A stretch of DNA of 22,062 bases from DASUGM01 sp036274055 (GTDB lineage: Bacteria; Acidobacteriota; Vicinamibacteria; Vicinamibacterales; SCN-69-37), in NCBI GenBank assembly GCA_036274055.1, contig DASUGM010000009.1, forward strand, positions 1 through 22,062. The letters run 5' to 3'. Both the position numbers and the translations under genes were made by a program. The first letter of the stretch is position 1, and every line of letters begins with the position of its first letter. The notes under the pieces are model-generated. The model made no database searches. It was given only the letters and a program-made list of their open reading frames with translations, and was not told the origin of the DNA. Below are positions 15,855 through 22,062 of this stretch, one piece after another.

Positions 15855-16013
15855 TGGCTATTTAGCGATTCTCTATTGCTACTGTCGATTGTTCATTGAG
15901 CATCCCGCCGGGTCGAGCCCCGCGGACTCAATCCCGCCATCTCACAATAGCGATATCCGAGTAACCCAATTGCCAATGCAATCGCAAATTGCAAATTGCA
16001 AATTACAAATCGC
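15824..16013. repeat. Long inverted repeat of GCAAATT-type heptads flanking the gap between the sulfatase-like genes
   Basis: The left arm at 15824-15858 and the right arm at 15972-16013 are exact reverse complements, except that the right arm has one extra GCAAATT unit (three instead of two). The shared outer part is GCCAATGCAATCGC. The arms enclose 113 bp of unique, partly AT-rich DNA. The left arm overlaps the first codons of the 706-aa gene, and the right arm begins 12 bp after the stop of the 734-aa gene. Similar heptad-rich spacers are familiar from acidobacterial and planctomycete genomes. Confidence 0.88.
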
Positions 16014-16025
16014 GCCGCGCATGTT

Positions 16026-18230
16026 CTATTTGCCGAAGCGGCGGCGCGCCTCGCTTCGGATGGCGGCCGCGCGCGGCGCGTCGCCGAAGATGCCGTAGAG
16101 GTAGGCGGCGCGCTCGAAGGCGACCGGGTTGTTGAGCTGCAACAGCATCTGCACGGCCTGCTCGGCGTCCGCCGTCCGGCCCGTCGATCGGAGCAGCAGC
16201 GCGAATCCGGCCCAGGCGCGACTGTTCTGGGGGTTGATGCGCAACTCTTCCTTGAAATACGGCTCGGCCTCCGCGTAGCGCTCGAGCCTGGCCAGCGAGT
16301 CGGCGATGAAGAAGTTGAGATCGTTGGCCTGCACGGTGCGCTTGGCGTAAGCGGCGTGCGCGTTCAGCAAATGCGGCAGCGCGTCGGCGTATTTGCCGTC
16401 GTTGTAGGCGATCATGCCGCGCAGAAGCTCCAGCACCGGCAGGCCCGGATCGGCCTGCTGGGCCAGCTCCGCTTCCTTGAGCGCATCGTCATAGCGCTTC
16501 TGCTGCATCGCGATGTTGGCGAGCGTCTGGTGCGCCTGCGCCGGCGCCGGTGCGATCGCCAATTCCGCGTAGGTCCGGGCCTCGTCGTTCCGGCCCATCA
16601 TCTGCAGCACGGTCGCTGCGCCGAGCAGGGCGACGTAATCGTCCGGTTTTCGCTTCACGATCTCGCGATAGGCCTGATAGGCGTCGGGCAACCGATTCAT
16701 GCGGACGCTCGCGGTGGCCATGTGCAGCCAGGCATCGATCATGTCGGGGCTGTCGGCGAGGACCTTTTTCAGCAGATCGGCCGCCTGCGCGAAGTCGCGC
16801 GCTCCCAGCGCATTGACCGCCTGACGGTAGGTCAGGAGCAGTCCGACCTTGTCCTTGGGATCCGGCAGCGAATCGCCGGGCACGTCGGCGTGCATCGGCG
16901 CCTGCGTGCCGACGTAGCCGAGCGCTGCGAGCTTCCGCCGATCTTCCTCGGACACGCTGCCCGGCGCGGCGATCGGCCGGTTTGCGGCGAGCGTGTCGAG
17001 CGCGGCGCGAAGCGCGCTGGCCGCCTGCGCGCGATCGGCGAGGACGTTGGTCCGTTCGCCCGGATCGCGCTCGAGATCGTAGAGCTCGGGGCGCGGCGCC
17101 TTGATGTACTTGTAGCGGCCGTCGACGATCGAGGTCAGCTCGCTCCACCCGAAGTGATACCGCGAATACAACGCTTCGCTGTAGATGCCCTGTGCGGCAA
17201 TCGTGCCGCTGCCGGTGAGCAGGGGCGTCAGGTCACGGCCGCGAAGACCCGAAGGCGCGGCCAGGCCGGCTTCGTGCGTCAGCGTCGGCAACAGATCGAT
17301 GTGTTGCGCCAGCTCTCGGACACGTGTGCCTCCGCGCGCCGCGCCCGGTTGTTTGATCATCAGCGGCACGCGGATCGTCTCGTCGTAGAGAAACAGCCCG
17401 TGCTCCTCTTCCTGGTGATCCTTGAGTCCCTCGCCGTGATCGGCGGTGACGACGATCGTCGCCGCGTCGTACCATCCGCGCGCGCGCAGGGCTGCGAACA
17501 ACTGGCCGACGATCTCATCGGCATACGCGACCTCGCCGTCGTACTTGTCGGGCTGCGTAAAGCGGGCCGGCGGCGCATACGGCGTGTGCGGCTCGTAGAT
17601 GTGGAAGAACAGGAAGAACTTGTCGCTGCTCCGGCTGTCGAGCCACTTCTTCGCCGCCGCGAGCGTGTCCGGACCGGCGCGAAAGATCAGTGCGGGGGCA
17701 GCGTCGCCGCTGGCTGCCGGCACGGTGACGTCGAAGGTCGAGAAGCCCTGGCCGACGCCGGTATCGGGGCGCAGCACGTGCGCCGAGGCGAAGCCGGCGG
17801 TCTCGTAACCCGCTTGCGTGAAGATCGACGCCAGCGTGATCTGGTTTGGCGGCAGGGTGAAGCCGAGGTTGTCGCGCACGCCGTGCTCGAAGGGAAGCTT
17901 GCCGGTGAACATCGACGCGTGCGACGGCAGCGTCTGCGGCGCGTGCGCGTAGGCGCGCTCGAACACCACCGCGTCGCTCGCGAATGCCGACAGCGACGGC
18001 GTCGTGTTGTTCGCGTAGCCATAGATCGGCAGACGATCGGCGCGCAGCGTGTCGATGGAGATCAGGATGTACGCATGCGGGCCGGACGTGCGCGTCGCTG
18101 CCCACCACCAGCCGATGCCGGCGAGGACGAGCACGATCAGCGTCAGGATCACGCCGGTTGGCGGCTTGGGCGTCGGCGACGGCGCGGGCTGAGGCGTCGC
18201 GGGGATCTTCCTGTGCTGACGCTTCGCCAT
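16026..18230 (-). CDS. Membrane-anchored sulfatase-like (Thr-type) hydrolase with C-terminal TPRs
   Basis: 734 aa. The cytoplasmic N-terminus is basic and Pro-rich (1-26). One membrane segment follows (GVILTLIVLVLAGIGWWW, 26-43), then a periplasmic sulfatase fold (about 53-450). That fold shows YILISIDTLRAD (Asp60), TLPSHASMFTGKLP (100-113) with FEHGVRDN, FFHIYEPHTPYAPP, VTADHGEGLKDH and YDLERDPGERTN. The C-terminal 270 residues are TPR-like repeats (DAWLHMATASVRMNRLPDA, AHQTLANIAMQQKRYDDA, PYFKEELRINPQNSRAWAG). As in its neighbour, Thr100 replaces the formylglycine Cys/Ser and His104 replaces the Arg. The two genes are tandem, co-directional paralogues separated by 171 bp. There is no Shine-Dalgarno before ATG 18230, and the 5' flank is a palindrome shared with the divergent fusion gene. 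Substrate unknown; phosphoester chemistry is inferred from the Thr. Confidence 0.9.
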   Translation of the reverse strand: MAKRQHRKIPATPQPAPSPTPKPPTGVILTLIVLVLAGIGWWWAATRTSGPHAYILISIDTLRADRLPIYGYANNTTPSLSAFASDAVVFERAYAHAPQTLPSHASMFTGKLPFEHGVRDNLGFTLPPNQITLASIFTQAGYETAGFASAHVLRPDTGVGQGFSTFDVTVPAASGDAAPALIFRAGPDTLAAAKKWLDSRSSDKFFLFFHIYEPHTPYAPPARFTQPDKYDGEVAYADEIVGQLFAALRARGWYDAATIVVTADHGEGLKDHQEEEHGLFLYDETIRVPLMIKQPGAARGGTRVRELAQHIDLLPTLTHEAGLAAPSGLRGRDLTPLLTGSGTIAAQGIYSEALYSRYHFGWSELTSIVDGRYKYIKAPRPELYDLERDPGERTNVLADRAQAASALRAALDTLAANRPIAAPGSVSEEDRRKLAALGYVGTQAPMHADVPGDSLPDPKDKVGLLLTYRQAVNALGARDFAQAADLLKKVLADSPDMIDAWLHMATASVRMNRLPDAYQAYREIVKRKPDDYVALLGAATVLQMMGRNDEARTYAELAIAPAPAQAHQTLANIAMQQKRYDDALKEAELAQQADPGLPVLELLRGMIAYNDGKYADALPHLLNAHAAYAKRTVQANDLNFFIADSLARLERYAEAEPYFKEELRINPQNSRAWAGFALLLRSTGRTADAEQAVQMLLQLNNPVAFERAAYLYGIFGDAPRAAAIRSEARRRFGK

Positions 18231-18244
18231 GTCTAAGAGCGGAT

Positions 18245-18319
18245 CACCATGAAGCCATGAAGGAGATCGCCGGGCTTTGCCACAAAGTGAAGAACCGTCG
18301 TCTTCATGGCTTCATGGTG
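18245..18319. repeat. Palindrome with perfect 18-bp arms between divergent genes
   Basis: CACCATGAAGCCATGAAG at 18245-18262 is repeated as its exact reverse complement at 18302-18319, with a 39-bp spacer. It lies in the 128-bp gap between the start of the 734-aa sulfatase-like gene (minus) and the AmiE-NamZ fusion gene (plus), within the shared promoter region. Strings of this CATGAAG type are familiar as dispersed spacer repeats in Acidobacteriota. Confidence 0.85.
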
Positions 18320-18343
18320 AAGCGCTTGATCCGACATGGCCAG

Positions 18344-18349
18344 TATAAT
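18344..18349 (+). promoter_or_regulatory. Consensus -10 box (TATAAT) of the fusion gene; transcript possibly leaderless
   Basis: TATAAT ends 9 bp before ATG 18359, so transcription should begin at or within a few bases of the start codon. No Shine-Dalgarno is present, which fits leaderless translation. There is no good -35 at 17-bp spacing (TTGATC at 18326-18331 is only 12 bp away). A TATAAT is rare in DNA this GC-rich. Confidence 0.45.
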
Positions 18350-18358
18350 CCGGCGAAT

Positions 18359-20773
18359 ATGCGCCGAAATGTGCTGCTCGTTGCGCTCGCGACCGTAGTC
18401 TGGTCGAGCGGCGCGATCGCCGATCAGGACCGCGGCGCCCCGATCGCGCCGCGGACCGGCATCGACGCGCACCGGCTGTCCGAGATCGACACAGTCGTCG
18501 CCGAGGCGATCGCTGCCAGGAAAACGCCAGGCGCGGTCGTGGTCGTCGGCCGCGGCGATCTGATCGCGTGGCGAAAGGCGTACGGACAGCGGGCGATCGA
18601 ACCAAAACCCGAAGCGATGACGCTCGATACGATCTTCGACCTGGCCTCGCTGACCAAAGTCGTGGCGACGACGCCGGCGGTGATGATGCTGGTGGAGCAG
18701 GGCAAGCTCCGGCTCGTCGATCGCGTGGCGCAGTTCATTCCCGAGTTCGACAAGTACGGCAAGCGCGACATCACGGTGCGGGATTTGCTGACGCACATGT
18801 CGGGTTTGCGGCCCGACCTCGACATGGGTAATCCGTGGACCGGGCACGACGAGGCGATCCGCCTGGCGGCCGAAGAGACGCCGACCGCGCCGGCCGGCCG
18901 CCGGTTCGTCTACAGCGACATCAATTTCTTTCTGCTGGCGGAGATCGTCGCCCGCGTGTCGAAGCAGCCGTTCGAGACCTTCGTGCGCGAGCATATTTAT
19001 CTGCCGCTCGGCATGAAGGAGACGATGTTCAATCCGCCGGCGTCGTTGACGCCCCGGATCGCACCGACCGAGCGGTGCACGCCGTTCGGCTATCCCTGCG
19101 CCGGCCCCAATCAATCGATGCTGCGCGGCGTGGTGCACGATCCGACCGCGCGGCGCATGGGCGGCGTCGCCGGGCATGCCGGCCTGTTCAGCACGGCGGC
19201 GGATCTTTCGATTTTTGTGCGGATGCTGCTCGGCGGCGGCGCGGCCGGTGGAAAGCGCGTGCTCGCGCCCTTGACCGTCGCGCGGATGACTTCGCCGGCA
19301 ACGCCGGTGGGTGAAACCAACGTCCGCGGCCTCGGCTGGGATCTGGATTCGTCGTACTCGGCCAATCGCGGCGAGTTCATGCCGCTGGGTTCGTTCGGGC
19401 ACACCGGTTTCACCGGCACGTCGATCTGGATCGATCCGGCGACCCGCCTGTGGGTGGTCTTTCTCTCCAATCGCGTTCATCCTGACGGCGATCCGATTCA
19501 CGACGTGACGCCGCTGCGTGCCCGCGTCGCGACCATCGCGGCCGCGGCGCTCGTCGACGCGCCGTCATCCGTGACCCGCGCTCTCGAGTGGCCACGCCAG
19601 CGGTTCGACGCGCCGATGGCCGCCGTGCCGGCGCCGCCGGTGCAACCGGTGCAGTCGGGGATCGACGCGTTACGCGCCGACGGCTTTGCCGCGCTCAAAG
19701 GCCTGCGCGTCGGCCTGCTCACCAATCACACCGGCCGCGCGCGTGACGGCGCCGCGACGATCGATCTGCTTGCCGCCGCGGCGGACGTGAAACTCGTGAA
19801 GCTGTTCAGTCCGGAGCACGGCATTCGCGGCATCCTCGACGCCTCGGTGCCGTCGGAAACCGATGCGAAAACCGGGCTGACGATTCACTCGCTTTACGGG
19901 GAGACGCAGCGGCCGACCGCCGCCATGCTCGACGGCATCGACGCCGTTGTCGTCGATCTGCAGGACGTCGGCGCGCGCTTCTACACCTACATGACCGCGC
20001 TGGCTTATGTGATGGAGGAAGCGGCGCCGCGCCAGATCAAGGTGATCGTCCTGGATCGGCCGAATCCAATCGGCGGCGTGCAGATCGAAGGACCGGCGCT
20101 CGATCCGGCCGCGATCAGCTACGTCGGCTATTTTCCGGCCATGCCGATCCGCCACAGCCTGACGATCGGCGAGATCGCGCAGCTCTTCAACGGCGAGAAG
20201 AAGATCGGCGCGGACCTCACGGTGATCAAACTGCGCAACTGGCGCCGCGACGACTGGTTCGATGAGACCGGCCAGCCGTGGATCAACCCGTCGCCCAACA
20301 TGCGGACGCTGTATGCCGCGACGCTCTATCCCGGCATCGGCGCGTTGGAATACGCGAATCTGTCGGTCGGCCGCGGCACCGACACGCCGTTCGAGCACGT
20401 CGGCGCGCCATGGATTGACGGCGCCCGGCTGGCGGACGCGCTCAACGCCCGCAATCTTCCCGGCGTGCGCTTCTATCCCGAGCGGTTCACGCCGACCGCG
20501 AGCAAGTTCGCCAACGAAGACTGCGGCGGCGTCTTCATCGTCATCACCGACCGCAACGCGCTGCGGCCGGTACGTATCGGCGTCGAGGTCGCGAGCGCGC
20601 TGGTGAGGTTGTTCCCCGGCAAGTTCGAGATCGACGCGAACGCCAGATTGTTCGGATCGGCGGACGGGATTGCGAGAATCAAGGCCGGGGACGATCCCGC
20701 CGCGATCGCCGCGTCATGGTCGGGCGCGGAAGCGAGGTGGCGGCTGATGCGCGCGAAGTACTTGCTGTACTGA
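18359..20773 (+). CDS. Exported fusion of class C beta-lactamase-fold serine hydrolase (AmiE-like) and DUF1343/NamZ exo-N-acetylmuramidase
   Basis: 804 aa. Signal peptide MRRNVLLVALATVVWSSGAIA. Residues about 35-400 are a serine beta-lactamase/transpeptidase-fold hydrolase: catalytic S97-L-T-K100, Y185-S-D (third-position Asp instead of Asn), H348-T-G. Segments such as ITVRDLLTHMSGL and PLGMKETMF are typical of the family. A Pro-rich linker (about 415-432) leads to a full-length DUF1343 domain (about 433-804) with VGLLTNHTG, SPEHGIRG (484-491), SLYGE, DLQDVGARFYTY, LDRPNPIGG and YANLSVGRGTD. DUF1343 is NamZ, which removes MurNAc from the non-reducing end of glycan fragments; AmiE, of the first fold, trims peptides from MurNAc. 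In Bacillus subtilis these are separate neighbouring genes. Here both are joined and probably periplasmic, which suggests sequential wall-fragment degradation. An in-frame upstream ATG near 18314 lies in the palindrome and would spoil the signal peptide. Confidence 0.93.
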   Translation: MRRNVLLVALATVVWSSGAIADQDRGAPIAPRTGIDAHRLSEIDTVVAEAIAARKTPGAVVVVGRGDLIAWRKAYGQRAIEPKPEAMTLDTIFDLASLTKVVATTPAVMMLVEQGKLRLVDRVAQFIPEFDKYGKRDITVRDLLTHMSGLRPDLDMGNPWTGHDEAIRLAAEETPTAPAGRRFVYSDINFFLLAEIVARVSKQPFETFVREHIYLPLGMKETMFNPPASLTPRIAPTERCTPFGYPCAGPNQSMLRGVVHDPTARRMGGVAGHAGLFSTAADLSIFVRMLLGGGAAGGKRVLAPLTVARMTSPATPVGETNVRGLGWDLDSSYSANRGEFMPLGSFGHTGFTGTSIWIDPATRLWVVFLSNRVHPDGDPIHDVTPLRARVATIAAAALVDAPSSVTRALEWPRQRFDAPMAAVPAPPVQPVQSGIDALRADGFAALKGLRVGLLTNHTGRARDGAATIDLLAAAADVKLVKLFSPEHGIRGILDASVPSETDAKTGLTIHSLYGETQRPTAAMLDGIDAVVVDLQDVGARFYTYMTALAYVMEEAAPRQIKVIVLDRPNPIGGVQIEGPALDPAAISYVGYFPAMPIRHSLTIGEIAQLFNGEKKIGADLTVIKLRNWRRDDWFDETGQPWINPSPNMRTLYAATLYPGIGALEYANLSVGRGTDTPFEHVGAPWIDGARLADALNARNLPGVRFYPERFTPTASKFANEDCGGVFIVITDRNALRPVRIGVEVASALVRLFPGKFEIDANARLFGSADGIARIKAGDDPAAIAASWSGAEARWRLMRAKYLLY

Positions 20774-20893
20774 CAGCACCGTGAAGGATCTTTGGAGGAC
20801 TCTGTAGGAGCATGAAGGAACTCCTGGGTCAAAAAAAGCAACGAAGCTCCTTTACGCTCCTCCAGAATCCTACAGAGCACCTTCATGGTGCTG
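20774..20893. repeat. Imperfect 120-bp palindrome between convergent genes, possible bidirectional terminator
   Basis: It begins directly after the TGA of the fusion gene and ends 8 bp before the stop of the ABC permease gene. The outer arms CAGCACCGTGAAGG and CCTTCATGGTGCTG pair with one mismatch. Inner segments with GGAGGA/CTGTAGGAG and complements pair less well, leaving a loop of about 46 bp containing an A7 run. It belongs to a different sequence class from the other repeats in the window. Confidence 0.75.
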
Positions 20894-20900
20894 TCGATCG

Positions 20901-22062
20901 TCACTCCGCTCTGAGCGCGCTGATCGGATCCACCCGCATCGCCCGTCGCGCCGGAATATCGCAGGCGAACACCGCGACGACGATCAGCAGCGAGGCGGCG
21001 CCGAACATCGGCAGCGCCTGCGGCGTCGAGAGACCGGGGACGAGTGCGCTGGCCCAGCGCGTCAAGCCGTAGGCCAGCGCCAGGCCGATGACCGCGCCGG
21101 TGCCGGCGAGGCGGAGGCCGTGCCCGAGCACGTCGGCGCGAACCCGGGCCGACGTCGCGCCGATCGCCAGTCGCACGCCGATCTCGCGGGTGCGGCGCCG
21201 CACCGCGTAGCTGAGCACGCCATAGATCCCGATCGCCGCCAGCGTCAGCGCCAGCGCGGCGAAGACGCCCATCAGCGTCAGCGTGAACCGCCGACGGCCG
21301 ACCGATCGAGCGAGCAGCTGATCGAGCGTGAGCAGCGACGCCACCGGCTGATCCGCATCGACGCGCGCCACCGCGGCGCGCAGTTGCGGGCCGAAGGCCG
21401 ACGGCTCGCCCGTCGTCTTCACGATGACGTCGCCTGGCACGCGCTGATTCGATTGCACCTGCGTGAACGGAAGGTAGACGTGCGGGCGAAATGCGATGGT
21501 CTGCGACAAGCGAATGTCGCCGACGACGCCAATGATCCGCCGCCAGCTGTCGCTCGATCCCACGCGAATCCGGCGTCCGATCGGGTCGACACCCGCGCCC
21601 CAGAGCGCGTCGGCCATGGCCTGGCTGACGATGGCGACGGGATCGACGTCCGGCCGTTCGCGGCCGGTAAACCGCTCGCCGCGCAGAATCGGAATGCTCA
21701 TCGCGTCGAAATAGCCGGCGCTGACGAGGCGGTCGTGGCCGGGGACGAATCCGCCGGTGACTTTGGCGCCGTCGCCCTCGATTCCCGAACCGCCGCCGGT
21801 GAAGCGCAGCGGCATCCCGTTGATCAGGCCGACCGCGGCAACGCCGGGCGAGGTCGAGAGTTCATCGACGAGCCGCGAGTAGAACTCAGTCCGCGCGTCG
21901 GCGCTCGTCTCGTTGCGATAAACCTGCGCAGTCAGGACGTGCTCGGACGAGAATCCGGTCGGCGTCGTGACGATGGCGGCAAACGTCTTGACGAGCAGGG
22001 CGGCGCCGGCGAGCAGCACGACCGCGAGAGCCATTTCGACGACCACCAGCGAGCTGCGCAGC
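20901..22062 (-). CDS. ABC transporter permease, MacB/FtsX type, ADOP-like (C-terminal half; N-terminus outside window)
   Basis: 386 codons are visible and the frame is open at base 22062; the ATG at 22046 is internal. The visible order is: a membrane helix (VVVEMALAVVLLAGAALLVKT), a MacB_PCD-like periplasmic domain (VYRNETSADARTEFYSRL, VSAGYFDAMSIPILRGERF, VAIVSQAMADALW, DPIGRRIRVG, VVGDIR), and an FtsX domain. The FtsX part has three helices and the conserved IGIYGVLSYAVRRRTREIG, VRLAIGATSARV and RRAMRVDPISALRAE end. The Leu-Val-Val-Val-Glu-Met-Ala-Leu opening is what follows the duplication point in ADOP-type permeases of about 800 aa, which acidobacteria carry in many copies. Such proteins work with a MacB/LolD-type ATPase in export or mechanotransmission; no ATPase is visible here. 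Substrate unknown. Confidence 0.93.
   Translation of the reverse strand, partial: LRSSLVVVEMALAVVLLAGAALLVKTFAAIVTTPTGFSSEHVLTAQVYRNETSADARTEFYSRLVDELSTSPGVAAVGLINGMPLRFTGGGSGIEGDGAKVTGGFVPGHDRLVSAGYFDAMSIPILRGERFTGRERPDVDPVAIVSQAMADALWGAGVDPIGRRIRVGSSDSWRRIIGVVGDIRLSQTIAFRPHVYLPFTQVQSNQRVPGDVIVKTTGEPSAFGPQLRAAVARVDADQPVASLLTLDQLLARSVGRRRFTLTLMGVFAALALTLAAIGIYGVLSYAVRRRTREIGVRLAIGATSARVRADVLGHGLRLAGTGAVIGLALAYGLTRWASALVPGLSTPQALPMFGAASLLIVVAVFACDIPARRAMRVDPISALRAE

Noticed and set aside
15996..18236. 746-codon open frame on the plus strand opposite the 734-aa sulfatase-like gene
   Set aside because: Exact antisense shadow with Arg/Val/Gly-rich composition; the opposite strand has clear sulfatase-fold motifs.
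17984..18358. Upstream extension of the AmiE-NamZ frame by 125 codons
   Set aside because: It would run antisense through the sulfatase-like gene and the palindrome; the signal peptide and -10 box fit ATG 18359.

Overview
The window looks like a piece of a high-GC Gram-negative chromosome, most likely Acidobacteriota and probably the Vicinamibacteria side of that phylum. This is inferred from gene content: a VWFA-related acidobacterial-type protein with TPRs, an ADOP-like MacB/FtsX permease, a DUF5117/DUF5118-type zinc metalloprotease, paired sulfatase-like/TPR membrane proteins, a lipobox lipoprotein and an OmpA protein. No rRNA, tRNA, CRISPR array, transposase or phage gene was seen. Both edge genes run out of the window.

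Layout. (1) 1-8224, minus strand, read right to left: a lipoprotein with an internally duplicated Cys-bounded domain, an OmpA-family protein, a large M6-like metalloprotease with no signal peptide, and an exported HExxHxxGxxH metalloprotease whose C-terminus is cut by the window edge. Spacing is 6-7 bp at two of the three junctions and 119 bp at the third. (2) 8225-10011: repeat-rich DNA carrying two plus-strand genes, a 65-aa DUF6496-like basic protein and an aldo/keto reductase. (3) 10012-13519, minus strand: a TolB-like partial propeller protein, a VWA/TPR protein whose start overlaps it, and a small beta-barrel-like protein. (4) 13734-18230, minus strand: two related membrane-anchored sulfatase-fold/TPR proteins. 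(5) 18359-20773, plus strand: an exported fusion of a class C beta-lactamase-fold serine hydrolase with a DUF1343/NamZ exo-N-acetylmuramidase. (6) 20901-22062, minus strand: the C-terminal part of an ABC transporter permease.

Nearly all products are predicted to be exported, lipidated or membrane-anchored, so this is a cell-envelope and secreted-hydrolase neighbourhood. The clearest functional unit is the fusion gene. In the Bacillus peptidoglycan-recycling cluster, AmiE (a serine hydrolase of this fold) and NamZ (DUF1343) are separate proteins acting on the same MurNAc-peptide material. The two sulfatase-like proteins have Thr where a sulfatase needs Cys or Ser for formylglycine, so they are more likely phosphoesterases or phosphotransferases than sulfatases.

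The non-coding DNA is unusual. Most gaps over 100 bp hold a palindromic or inverted repeat, and these fall into at least five unrelated classes. One class is present three times (8287-8391, 8415-8538, 9873-9986). One palindrome supplies the last 20 codons of the VWA gene, and one arm of another supplies the start codon of a sulfatase-like gene. I found no clearly novel multi-gene defence or biosynthetic system. The best candidates for new biology are the fused recycling enzyme, the Thr-type sulfatase-like pair, the signal-less M6 protease and the repeats that extend coding sequences.
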